Notes under the pieces: model-generated
What the model was told of the DNA's origin: nothing
The model's database searches: none
Seen by the model: the letters and a program-made list of their open reading frames with translations, nothing else
NCBI GenBank assembly: GCA_963769045.1
Contig: CAVYKK010000027.1
Location: forward strand, 1 to 64,000
DNA: 64,000 nt
Source: Methanocella_A sp963769045
Lineage (GTDB): Archaea; Halobacteriota; Methanocellia; Methanocellales; Methanocellaceae
Reading direction: 5' to 3'
Program-made: the position numbers and the translations under genes
Shown here: in pieces, positions 17,604 through 25,437 of the stretch
Numbering within the stretch: position 1 is the first letter of the stretch
How the letters are laid out: every line of letters begins with the position of its first letter

Positions 17604-18375
17604 CGGCGACCAGCCTCCTGCATAGTGAAAGGATGTCATATCGGTCAACGATGCCCGACAGCCTGCCATCCTTCAGGACTGGCAGCCGGCCGATCCGGCG
17701 TTCAGTGAAGATGCGGGCAGCCTTCCTGGAGCTGTCTGTCTCGGAGACTGTAATCGCCGGCGTGGACATAATCATCTGCACAGTGCTGGGCGTCTTGATG
17801 AAGTCGCCCTCGCGCTCAAACCGGACATAGCCCCTCTGAATGACGTCTTCCCTGGTGATCATGCCGACGACCTTCTGGTCGGGCTTTACCACAGGGAATC
17901 CATAGATGCCGAACTCTGTCATATTCCTCCATACGCGGGAGATCTCGTCCTGCGGCTCGCACACGATGACCTTACGGTTCATCACGCTGCTGACCGGCAC
18001 GTCCTGCAGGCCCAGCTCTTCGATGCCCTTGAAAATGTCAGTGATGCTCAGCACGCCGGTAACATGGCCGTTCCCATCCAGGACGGGCATCCGGCCCTCG
18101 TCCGTTTTTAGGATGTCCCGGGCGGCCTTCGCCAGGTCGGTGGACCTGGTCACGGTCGACGCTTCCCGGCGCACGTAGCCGTTCAGGGTAACGTCCGACT
18201 TGGTCGATGTCACGTTGATGATGTCCTGTATCGTCACCATGCCCTGGTACTTGCCTCCCTTGACGGCAGGCAGGGACTTGACATTGTTGTCTCGCATCAT
18301 TTCACGCGCATGGGTGACGAACTCATCTACGTCAACAGTGATAGGATTAATGGACATAACGTCTTCGACTTTCAC
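17596..18375 (-). CDS. Four-CBS-motif protein (CBS array, second gene)
   Basis: A 259-residue protein of four CBS motifs beginning MKVEDVMSINPITVDVDEFV and ending with SLCRRLVAVE. Signatures include MVTIQDIINVT, GVLSITDIFKGI, GMITREDVIQRGYV and GIVDRYDILSLC. It follows the CBS/zinc-ribbon gene after 15 bases and overlaps the next gene. The protein is entirely CBS modules and therefore most likely a ligand-binding regulator. Confidence 0.85.
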   Translation of the reverse strand: MKVEDVMSINPITVDVDEFVTHAREMMRDNNVKSLPAVKGGKYQGMVTIQDIINVTSTKSDVTLNGYVRREASTVTRSTDLAKAARDILKTDEGRMPVLDGNGHVTGVLSITDIFKGIEELGLQDVPVSSVMNRKVIVCEPQDEISRVWRNMTEFGIYGFPVVKPDQKVVGMITREDVIQRGYVRFEREGDFIKTPSTVQMIMSTPAITVSETDSSRKAARIFTERRIGRLPVLKDGRLSGIVDRYDILSLCRRLVAVE

Positions 18376-18390
18376 GGTATCACGACCACG

Positions 18391-18972
18391 CTACTGATAG
18401 AAAGGCAGCTCGTCCCTGCAGCGGTTACACACGTATGTGCCATCGATGTCGACGAGCGACTCCTGGAAGCTGTTGCAGACCTCGCAGATGCCCTGCCGGA
18501 ACTCTTCCGGGCGGCTGCCCGTAACATCGCGATCGGCAAAATCGCCTTGCGGGTTGTTCTGTCTGATGAGGTCCCGCAGGATTTCGCTCAGCTCCGATGA
18601 GATGGCCAGCAGATCGGAATCGGTCACCAGGCCGACGAGCTTCTTGCCCTGCACGACCGGCAGCCGCCGTATCCTGTGCCTTATCATTTCCCTGGATGCA
18701 AGCTCCACACTCTTCTCCGGGCCAATAGTGATCAGCGGCCGGGACATAAGGTCCTCCGCCTTTGCGGCCGACGGCTGGATGTTCCTGGAGACGACTTTGA
18801 CGACTATGTCTCGCTCCGTTACTATGCCTACGGGATGGGTACCGTTCGTAACGATGATACAACCGACCTTTCCGGCATCCATCCGGCTGGCCAGCCTGTC
18901 CGCTGTCTCGGATACGTCCGCGGTGATGAGCCTGCGCGTCATGACATCGCTTACTGACAAGTCTGTCTCCAT
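18391..18972 (-). CDS. Two-CBS-motif protein with C-terminal zinc ribbon (CBS array, first gene)
   Basis: A 193-residue protein with one CBS pair (residues about 5-125; GIVTERDIVVKV and GLVTDSDLLAIS) and a C-terminal zinc ribbon formed by CEVC and CNRC (residues about 163-186). CBS plus zinc-ribbon proteins are known in archaea as probable DNA- or RNA-binding sensors. As the first gene of the five-gene array it may be the nucleic-acid-binding partner of the pure CBS proteins behind it. That partnership is inference from gene order. Confidence 0.85.
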   Translation of the reverse strand: METDLSVSDVMTRRLITADVSETADRLASRMDAGKVGCIIVTNGTHPVGIVTERDIVVKVVSRNIQPSAAKAEDLMSRPLITIGPEKSVELASREMIRHRIRRLPVVQGKKLVGLVTDSDLLAISSELSEILRDLIRQNNPQGDFADRDVTGSRPEEFRQGICEVCNSFQESLVDIDGTYVCNRCRDELPFYQ

Positions 18973-19085
18973 ATGGCCTGCACCTGTTTTGTTTTATTTA
19001 CACTTTTTAATATGACATGCGACATTAAAATATTATCTTATAATAATGGTTGTCCGTTCACTATATCAAGGCTCACCAATTTTTT

Positions 19086-19195
19086 TGTGGAGCAGGGCCC
19101 CGGCAGGCAACGATCGCACAGGGAACGTCGAGCGGTCTGTGCATAGCATGGGGGACCATGCCCGGCCTGCGTTGTGCGGGCCGACGACGTTCAGG
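19086..19195 (+). ncRNA. Candidate structured RNA / 5' leader upstream of arvA
   Basis: The spacer before the GTPase gene can fold into a three-way junction: outer helix GAACGTCG (19123-19130) with CGACGTTC (19185-19192), a hairpin CATGG/CCATG with a GGGA (GNRA-type) loop at 19147-19160, and a hairpin GGCCTGC/GCGGGCC at 19164-19182. An alternative helix pairs GCACAG (19116-19121) with CTGTGC (19137-19142) and would span the outer helix's 5' strand. It does not match a family I recognise. It may be a separate small RNA, since a TATA-like ATTATAT-type tract lies between it and the gene. Confidence 0.35.
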
Positions 19196-19252
19196 GCAGC
19201 ATATGCTTAATATAGTTAAAAAGGCATAATGGAACACTGGCAGGGGAGATGG

Positions 19253-19888
19253 ATGGCATTTATCAAAAAGCTTAAGGGTAGCTTATCTCAGATCAAGGCA
19301 CTGTTCGTCCGGCGAAAGAAGGCCAGGATCGGCATCTACGGGCCGCCGAACGCGGGCAAGACCACGCTGGCTAACCGCATCGTGTCAGACTTTACCGGGG
19401 AGACGCTGGGCGTAGCCTCGAACATCCCGCACGAGACGCGCCGGGTGAAGAAGCGGGAAGGCGTCACTATTCGCGGGAACGGCGCATCCATCACACTGGA
19501 CGTGGTGGACACTCCCGGGCTGGCGACACGCATAGACTTCCACGACTTCATGCAGATGGGCATCCCGGAGGACGAGGCACGCCACCGGGCCAAGGAGGCC
19601 ACCGAAGGCGTGATTGAGGCCATCAAGTGGATGGATAACCTGGACGGCGTCCTGCTGGTGATGGACGCATTGGAAGACCCTTACACGCAGGTCAACGTGA
19701 CCGTCGTCGGCAACATGGAAGCCAGACATCTGCCCATACTTATCGTGGCTAACAAGATGGACATGGAAGGCGCATCGGTCGAGCGTATCAAGGGCGCGTT
19801 CCCCCAGCACACAGTCGTACCCATCTCTGCGCTGAACGGGACCAACATGGAACTGCTCTATGAGACGATCGCACACAGGTTCGGGTGA
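19253..19888 (+). CDS. arvA: Era-like small GTPase of the archaeal vesiculation module (OapA/ArvA)
   Basis: A 211-residue Ras-like GTPase. The G1 P-loop is GPPNAGKTTLANRI, G3 is DTPG, G4 is NKMD and G5 is ISAL. The first 20 residues are basic and amphipathic (FIKKLKGSLSQIKALFVRRKK), which could place it at the membrane surface. The order GTPase, OapB, OapC matches the origin-associated oapABC genes of haloarchaea, whose GTPase (ArvA) drives extracellular vesicle formation. GGGGAG upstream of the ATG at 19253 decides the start over one at 19229. Close spacing with the next two genes indicates one operon. Confidence 0.8.
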   Translation: MAFIKKLKGSLSQIKALFVRRKKARIGIYGPPNAGKTTLANRIVSDFTGETLGVASNIPHETRRVKKREGVTIRGNGASITLDVVDTPGLATRIDFHDFMQMGIPEDEARHRAKEATEGVIEAIKWMDNLDGVLLVMDALEDPYTQVNVTVVGNMEARHLPILIVANKMDMEGASVERIKGAFPQHTVVPISALNGTNMELLYETIAHRFG

Positions 19889-19892
19889 CACG

Positions 19893-20240
19893 ATGACCGG
19901 AGAAGTACAGATTAACATGATCTCCGAGCGCATGCTCAAATCCCTCTCCACTATGGAGAAAGTGACAATGATCCTGGAAGACGTCATGCACGGCAAGGTC
20001 GTCATCCTCGAGCACGGACTGGACCCCTTCGAGGAGGCCCGGCTGATCGAGACCACGATGACCCGGGTGGACGACGTTTTCACCGGCATCGAGATACAGA
20101 GCTATCCGCATGAGTCGAAGCGCCCGTTGCTGGAAAGGCTGCTCAACGGCAACAAGCGGCACATGACCGTCATCGGCCCTGCCGATCGCATGAAGACCCT
20201 TTGCCGTGAGCACGACCTGATCACCGCAATGATAACCTGA
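19893..20240 (+). CDS. arvB: OapB/ArvB family protein (DUF2073)
   Basis: A 115-residue protein of the DUF2073/OapB family, a small alpha/beta protein without catalytic motif. It follows the GTPase gene by four bases and precedes the OapC gene by ten, the conserved euryarchaeal order. In haloarchaea the three proteins are linked to extracellular vesicle production. The start MTGEVQINMISERML at 19893 was chosen because the upstream frame overlaps arvA. Its direct role, perhaps as GTPase regulator, is not known to me. Confidence 0.75.
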   Translation: MTGEVQINMISERMLKSLSTMEKVTMILEDVMHGKVVILEHGLDPFEEARLIETTMTRVDDVFTGIEIQSYPHESKRPLLERLLNGNKRHMTVIGPADRMKTLCREHDLITAMIT

Positions 20241-20250
20241 GGCTGAAGCG

Positions 20251-20793
20251 ATGCCCCACAAATGCCTGGACTGTAAGAACGTCGTCGAGAGCGGCACTAT
20301 AGATCTCCAGAAGGGATGCCCCATATGCGGGGGCAAGAAGTTCCAGTACATCCGCCCGAAGCCGCAGCCCGAAGACCGGCAGCAGACGGTTTCCGATTAC
20401 GTTTCCCGGGCCGCGCTCCGGGAGCCACAGCTGGAGGCCAAAGAATCGCCCATCTCACGCATTCCCGGCCGTAAGCCGAAGGAACCCTCAAAGGACTATA
20501 CGCACGTCGAAGCCACTCCCATAAAGCCGACGGAGCACAGGCCGACGGAGCACAGGCCGACGGAGCACAGGCAGATCGCAAAAGCGAAGCCGGCTGCCAG
20601 AGACGATATTACCCAGGGCGAACATATCGAGAGCATCAGAATTGTCGAGAACGGCACCTACGACATCAACCTGCCACTGCTTCTAAGTCGCAAAGAGCTG
20701 GTCATGTCCAGGGAAGAGGGCAACTATACGGTCGACCTCAACTCGGCAATGAAGCCTGAGAAAAAGAAACACAAAGGTCACAAAGGGCACTAA
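20251..20793 (+). CDS. arvC: OapC/ArvC family zinc-ribbon protein
   Basis: A 180-residue protein. The N-terminal zinc ribbon has CLDC (residues about 5-8) and CPIC (about 23-26). A linker of low complexity follows, with a 5-residue repeat PTEHR three times encoded by 15-bp DNA repeats at 20527-20571. A conserved C-terminal segment (HIESIRIVENGTYDINLPLLL) and a basic Lys/His/Gly tail end the protein. The segment GTYDINLP resembles the C-terminal domain of archaeal OapC proteins. The repeat-containing linker is probably flexible and length-variable between strains. Confidence 0.75.
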   Translation: MPHKCLDCKNVVESGTIDLQKGCPICGGKKFQYIRPKPQPEDRQQTVSDYVSRAALREPQLEAKESPISRIPGRKPKEPSKDYTHVEATPIKPTEHRPTEHRPTEHRQIAKAKPAARDDITQGEHIESIRIVENGTYDINLPLLLSRKELVMSREEGNYTVDLNSAMKPEKKKHKGHKGH

Positions 20794-20892
20794 AGTCACA
20801 AAGGTTATTGATAGATACTATCCGCCGGTAATTTTTCTATGTTTTTGAAAAAATTGTGGACGTAGCCCTCGTCTATTGTGGCCTTTATGCCC

Positions 20893-21378
20893 TTAATATT
20901 TCGGACGATAGAAGAACGTCGGTATGCTGTCCGTATTATTCTGCGTAATCGGCCGGTCCACGGTGCTGCCCTTTATCTCCAGCGTATCGACGGGCACCTG
21001 GAACTTTGCGTTTCTGTCGTACATGTACATTCCGCCGGACAACTGTCCCTGGTCTTTAGCCACGAGCATTGCCGACTGGGCCGAGGTGTCGATGCTGACC
21101 AGACTGACGTTGCCCAGGACCGAGACCTGATCGACGATTGCCGGCTGTACGACTTTAGCGCCAAAAAATATGGAAAAGATCCTTGTCATGAAGCTGGTCG
21201 TATAGTTCACGGTAATGTTGAAATCGGAGCCGTCCGGCTCTATTGTCATCTTCGTGATATGCACGCCCGGTTCGGCAGGCGTCGCTGCAGCCGCCGGCGT
21301 AACGACCAGGAAAAAGGCCGCGATAGCGATTGCTACAACAATCGCCAACATAGCCAGTATAGGTTTACCAGGCATCAT
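20893..21378 (-). CDS. Secreted or membrane-anchored hypothetical protein
   Basis: About 161 residues. The N-terminus has a hydrophobic segment (ILAMLAIVVAIAIAAFFLVV) followed by an Ala-rich stretch, fitting a signal peptide or anchor. The rest is a beta-rich domain with NITVNYTTS and other N-glycosylation sequons that AglB could use. GGGGGG upstream of tandem ATG codons supports the start. It is transcribed alone, convergent with arvC. It is not recognised as any family. Confidence 0.6.
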   Translation of the reverse strand: MMPGKPILAMLAIVVAIAIAAFFLVVTPAAAATPAEPGVHITKMTIEPDGSDFNITVNYTTSFMTRIFSIFFGAKVVQPAIVDQVSVLGNVSLVSIDTSAQSAMLVAKDQGQLSGGMYMYDRNAKFQVPVDTLEIKGSTVDRPITQNNTDSIPTFFYRPKY

Positions 21379-21600
21379 ATCCCCCCGCATTTACTAATTT
21401 TCCGCTTATTGCTTTGCGAGGATATAAAGCTTATCAGGCGTTTGGCGGTTTTTTATCAGTTTCAATCGATGACTGGTGAATAACCTCACATTTATATACT
21501 GTCATCGCTATTTTGTATCAGCGCGCCTCAGTGTATACGCAGTCTCATACCGGGATATGGGGCATTATACTGCTGATGCGCAAGCGAGGTAAAGAGTACT

Positions 21601-22272
21601 ATGAAGATCGTCGTCAAGGTCGGCGGCTCGGCCATCGCGCAGGGGCTGGATGCCCGCCGGTTCAGGGAGTACGCCGAAGTGATCAAGAGTCTGGCGAAAG
21701 AGCACACGGTCCTCATCGTCATCGGCGGCGGCAGTCCGGCAAGGGACTACATCAACGTGTCGAAGGAGCTCGGGGCCAACAACTCGATCCTGGATTACAT
21801 CGGCATCGGCGTGTCCCGGCTGAACGCCCGGCTGCTCATCTCCGCGCTTGGGGACATCGCATACCCACAGCCGCCCTATGACTATGAGGAGGCGGGGCTC
21901 GCCATGTATACCGGCAAAGTTGTAGTCATGGGAGGCGTGGTGCCCGGCCAGACGACCGACGCGGTCGCAGCCATCCTTGCTGAGTACGTGCACGCGGACC
22001 TGCTGCTGCGGACGACGTCGGTCGACGGCGTCTACACGGCAGACCCGAAGCTGGACAAGAACGCCAGAAAGATCGACCACATGACGCCAGAGGAGCTGGT
22101 CCACATGGTGACCAAGATCGAGATGACCGCCGGCGCGAACAACATCTTCGACCCGCTGGGCGCCCAGATCGTGAAGCGCTCGAAGATACCTATGATCGTC
22201 GTCAGCGGCACGCATCCGGACAACCTCATCAAAGCGGTCAGCGGCCAGCGCATTGGTACGCTGATCAAGTGA
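21601..22272 (+). CDS. pyrH: UMP kinase (archaeal PyrH)
   Basis: A 223-residue amino-acid-kinase-fold protein that phosphorylates UMP to UDP. Family blocks are the N-terminal KVGGSAIAQGLD, the VIGGGSPARDYI glycine loop, GIGVSRLNARLLISALGD, VVMGGVVPGQTTDAVAA and TSVDGVYTADPK. Its length equals the short archaeal form. GAGGT lies a few bases before the ATG. It is followed after four bases by a hydrogenase-maturation protease gene, probably in one transcript, although the functions are unrelated. Confidence 0.88.
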   Translation: MKIVVKVGGSAIAQGLDARRFREYAEVIKSLAKEHTVLIVIGGGSPARDYINVSKELGANNSILDYIGIGVSRLNARLLISALGDIAYPQPPYDYEEAGLAMYTGKVVVMGGVVPGQTTDAVAAILAEYVHADLLLRTTSVDGVYTADPKLDKNARKIDHMTPEELVHMVTKIEMTAGANNIFDPLGAQIVKRSKIPMIVVSGTHPDNLIKAVSGQRIGTLIK

Positions 22273-22276
22273 TGTC

Positions 22277-22735
22277 ATGAAAAAGATTGTCGTTTTAGGC
22301 GTGGGGAATCGCCTCATGGGCGATGACGGTTTCGGCCCCCGCATCATCGAAGCGCTCGAGAAGCGCGAGATACCGTCGAACGTCGAGCTGATCGACGCAG
22401 GAGTAGGCGGCATGGCTATCCTCAGCTGGATTGAGGGTGCGGATAAGGTGATTATCATCGACTCGGTGCAGACGAACAACGAGCCGCCCGGCACTGTCTA
22501 CCGTTTTACCGATAAGGAGCTGCCGCCATCGGACATGTTCATGCTCTCGCTGCACGACCTCAACCTCGTGGATACCATTAACATCGGGCGTGTCGTCCAG
22601 AAGATGCCGGAAGAGATCATTATCTTCGGCGTGGAAGTGAAGCGTGTCGCTCAGTTCGATGACAGGCTGACGCCCGAGGTCGAGGCGGCCATGGCCGAGG
22701 TCATCGATCTCGTGATGGAAGAGATAAGGGAATAG
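22277..22735 (+). CDS. Hydrogenase maturation protease (HycI/HyaD family)
   Basis: A 152-residue peptidase of family M52, which cleaves the C-terminal peptide of the [NiFe]-hydrogenase large subunit after nickel insertion. The N-terminal GVGNRLMGDDGFGPRIIEAL contains the first metal-binding acid; Asp in LIDAGVGG and His in LSLHDLNLVD complete the usual three nickel ligands. The methanogen context suggests F420-reducing, Ech or methyl-viologen-type hydrogenase as substrate. No hydrogenase large-subunit gene lies in the window, although an Ech-like subunit is at the left edge. Confidence 0.88.
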   Translation: MKKIVVLGVGNRLMGDDGFGPRIIEALEKREIPSNVELIDAGVGGMAILSWIEGADKVIIIDSVQTNNEPPGTVYRFTDKELPPSDMFMLSLHDLNLVDTINIGRVVQKMPEEIIIFGVEVKRVAQFDDRLTPEVEAAMAEVIDLVMEEIRE

Positions 22736-22749
22736 CGTTTATGTTTTAT

Positions 22750-22780
22750 CTGTCCGGCCGCTCGCGCGCGCACGCGTGTC
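22750..22780. repeat. CG-core repeat, solo copy
   Basis: CTGTCCGGCCGCTCGCGCGC followed by GCACGCGTGTC matches, in reverse orientation, the core of the element at 28354-28456 and in direct orientation that at 27261-27384. It begins 15 bases after the stop of the maturation protease gene. The flanking ATGAAAAAC ends are absent, so it is a core-only copy. Confidence 0.55.
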
Positions 22781-22910
22781 CCGACATCTTTACCTGTCTC
22801 ATGGCCGGGGTAATCAGTCGTTTCCCTTGACACGGTGTCTATCCCGATACCATGTTACTTTGCATTTATTTTGTCGAGCTTTTATCCGCCCGTTCCCCGA
22901 CATATGAAAC

Positions 22911-23267
22911 ATGTCATTGTTTGAAATGACCTCGGGCTCACGCTACGTTAAACTGGTCTTCGACGCCCATGAGCTTAGCGTGATACGGGCTGCCTGCGCT
23001 TCTGTTTCTGATGAAGAACATGATAAACTGGGTGGTATGACAACTGCTGAGCTGGAGCAGGCCGCTAGCCAGGCACGGAAGGCGACCGAGTCCGAAGTAG
23101 CCGGCAGGCTTGTCATGCTGTTCAAGCCGGGCCAGGAGATATTAATCGAGCGGGAAGACCTGGAGCCGGTGCTGGCATGTGTGGAGACCTACGGGCAGAG
23201 CGTCCCGAAAGAACATACTGAGGCTCTAAATAGTGCGCGGGAAAAAATTCGCCGGTGCCTGGATTAG
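22911..23267 (+). CDS. Hypothetical protein of 118 residues
   Basis: A soluble, acidic, mostly helical protein; not recognised. It includes KLVFDAHELSVIRAACASV and a tail of charged helix. Its stop region overlaps by four bases with the stop of the convergent DUF155-like gene. The even distribution of charged and hydrophobic residues suggests a real gene. Confidence 0.55.
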   Translation: MSLFEMTSGSRYVKLVFDAHELSVIRAACASVSDEEHDKLGGMTTAELEQAASQARKATESEVAGRLVMLFKPGQEILIEREDLEPVLACVETYGQSVPKEHTEALNSAREKIRRCLD

Positions 23268-24385
23268 AGTCCGTGCGGCAGGATTGCGATCACTTCAAAC
23301 GCGATGAGCAGGATGATGATGATCTCGGTGATCAGCGCGACCTTACTGTAAGAAATTTCCTGTGCCGTCGAGTACAGGTCCTCCAGCGCGTCGATCTTGT
23401 GGGTGACGATGTTCTCGTAGTCTTTTACCTTGAGCAGCTTCAGCATGTGCTCGTAGGCGCCCTGGTAGTACCAGTCCGCGGTCACCTTCAGCGGGTTCAT
23501 CAAGTCCTCGATGTTGTCCAGAATGTCCAGCTTGAACTCGCTCACCTTGAGCAGCGACCGTTCCAGCCGCCTCGGGGCCTGCGTGAAGATAGTCGACTTC
23601 TGCGCCGTCTTTATGGCCTTGAACGCCTGGCCGATTTCGCTGTCGATCTTCCAGTCGTAGATATGATAGAGGAACGACAGCGCCAGCGCCAGTTCCAGGT
23701 ACAGCCTGAGGTCGTTGAAGTAGTCGTCGCAACCCTTCACGAACGCCGCCTCGTAGGAGACGAGGAACAGGTCTTCGTCGTAGTACGAGATGTCGTGAGA
23801 CAGCTTATCCGCAATCTCCTTGCCGTGCAGCGTCCTGGGCGAGGACTCGCCGGACAGGAACCGGGTGATCTCGGCGCCGAACTGACTCTTCAGCCCGCTC
23901 TGGTCGATGGCAGGCTCATATTTGTCCAGCTTGAGCATGCTGAACTTCTTGGTGTTGGGGAAGTACGCCCGTATCCTGGTGATACCGGGGCGGATCCGCT
24001 CGCGTATCTCGGCCATTTTTCTCGCGATGTACGCGTTCAGGTCCAGGCCGTCGACGAAGATGCCGTTGACGTGCATCGCGGTGATCGCCTCGCTGACTGT
24101 CATGCCCTCGGGCACTTCGAACTCCAGCCGTATAATGGCTACGCCAATGCCGTACACATCGGCAAACGCCTGTACTTTAGTGATCTTGTTCAGCTCTTCC
24201 GCGACGATTAGTCCGGTCAGTCCGGCGCCCAGCGCCACTTCCACCGGCTTGCTGTACTCGGTGCCTGCCTGTACCTTGAAGATGCTGGACAGTGTGGCCT
24301 TATCGACCTCACCGCCGATGTCGAACGATACGAGAAAAGCGAGCTTGCCCTTGAGTACGGTCAGGCTCGGGTTAGGCTGGGGCAC
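23264..24385 (-). CDS. RMND1/YagE-like (DUF155) protein with C-terminal membrane anchor
   Basis: About 373 residues: a mixed alpha/beta N-terminal half, a helical C-terminal half, and one C-terminal transmembrane helix (ALITEIIIILLIAFEVIAIL) a few residues from the end. This architecture, with a long helical region ending in a tail anchor, matches the DUF155 family (yeast Rmd1, human RMND1). The family role in archaea is unknown; mitochondrial members anchor translation machinery at the membrane. A GGATGA Shine-Dalgarno fits the GTG at 24385 better than the TTG nine bases upstream. Assignment rests on pattern only. Confidence 0.5.
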   Translation of the reverse strand: MPQPNPSLTVLKGKLAFLVSFDIGGEVDKATLSSIFKVQAGTEYSKPVEVALGAGLTGLIVAEELNKITKVQAFADVYGIGVAIIRLEFEVPEGMTVSEAITAMHVNGIFVDGLDLNAYIARKMAEIRERIRPGITRIRAYFPNTKKFSMLKLDKYEPAIDQSGLKSQFGAEITRFLSGESSPRTLHGKEIADKLSHDISYYDEDLFLVSYEAAFVKGCDDYFNDLRLYLELALALSFLYHIYDWKIDSEIGQAFKAIKTAQKSTIFTQAPRRLERSLLKVSEFKLDILDNIEDLMNPLKVTADWYYQGAYEHMLKLLKVKDYENIVTHKIDALEDLYSTAQEISYSKVALITEIIIILLIAFEVIAILPHGL

Positions 24386-24490
24386 AAATATCAATCATCC
24401 TTGAACAATTTGATGCTAATATGGCAAACATACCGTATATATCTTTTCTTTTCATACAAAACCGGCAAGCACCACGGCATGCAGATTAAT

Positions 24491-25324
24491 TCAGAAGAAG
24501 GTGGTGCTGTCTGGCCAGAACGTTGCCGAAACCTCCCGGCTGTCCTCGTTGGCGATCACGAAGTAGTAGTCGTCGGCTGGCTTGATCTCGGGCAGGGTGG
24601 ATACGGTTTTTCCACCAGGCATAATCGAAACGACCGGCGCAGACACGTTGACGTATGGCACGTTGATGCTCGCGTCCCATTCAGGCCCGACAAGGCCTGA
24701 TCGGTTAAGCCAGAGCGCGTGACCCGAGAGGTCGACGTGCTGTAAATCGCCATTTGCGGCTGCGTTTCTCAGCATTTTAAATCCTTCACCGTCCACCAGG
24801 GCCAGCAAGACACGGGCGTCCGTCGGCGAATAGCTGCCCCTGACGAGCATCGGTGGCAGCGGGAGATAGCCCCCGCCAATAGCGTTTGCACGGACAATGT
24901 GATAGTACCATGCCGACCCGGCGGGAATCGTCATGAAGTCATCGCCACTCGCGATGTCTAACATCCCGATGGTGTTCATGACTTTCTTTCGGTCGCCGTC
25001 GACGATGACGTCGAAACGGTACGGTGAGGCATATTCATGGTATCGCACCTGGATCTTGACGTCCGTCAGGTTGGCCGGGCCGTTGAGATACCCTTTTTCG
25101 GCGTCGGCGGTAACCGGGTTAATAGACGCTGTATAGTGGGCATCGGGCCAGGATAGGACCTCAGCGACGCTCGGATCCTTGAGGGCTGTTTTAAGTGCGA
25201 TATCCGTGGCGTTCGCTGCGCATTCGCTGTAACCCGGGCTCACGCGCTCGAGGATCACAACGGCAAGTAGCACCAGGATTGCGCCGATGAGCAAGGCCAG
25301 GAGCCGGATGGCAAGTTTTCGCAT
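24491..25324 (-). CDS. Membrane-anchored hypothetical protein
   Basis: A 277-residue protein starting MRKLAIRLLALL, with one N-terminal transmembrane helix (about 5-28) and an extracellular domain. Sequons such as NLTD, NRSG and NVSA are candidates for AglB glycosylation. No catalytic motif or family is recognised. The frame is open further upstream, but the ATG directly before the hydrophobic stretch is the sensible start. It diverges from the TatD-like gene. Confidence 0.6.
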   Translation of the reverse strand: MRKLAIRLLALLIGAILVLLAVVILERVSPGYSECAANATDIALKTALKDPSVAEVLSWPDAHYTASINPVTADAEKGYLNGPANLTDVKIQVRYHEYASPYRFDVIVDGDRKKVMNTIGMLDIASGDDFMTIPAGSAWYYHIVRANAIGGGYLPLPPMLVRGSYSPTDARVLLALVDGEGFKMLRNAAANGDLQHVDLSGHALWLNRSGLVGPEWDASINVPYVNVSAPVVSIMPGGKTVSTLPEIKPADDYYFVIANEDSREVSATFWPDSTTFF

Positions 25325-25437
25325 ACAGGTCGCCAATGAATAAACGGCAAAAGTCGAATAAAAGGCTTCTCTCGCGATCATGTAAGAAGCTTTAATCCTG
25401 ATCGCAGCGTTGGTGTCACTGATGGAAGCCTGCAAAG

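Noticed and set aside
20527..20571. Triple 15-bp repeat in arvC as a mobile element
   Set aside because: It is a short in-frame PTEHR repeat in a flexible linker, adequately explained by slippage.
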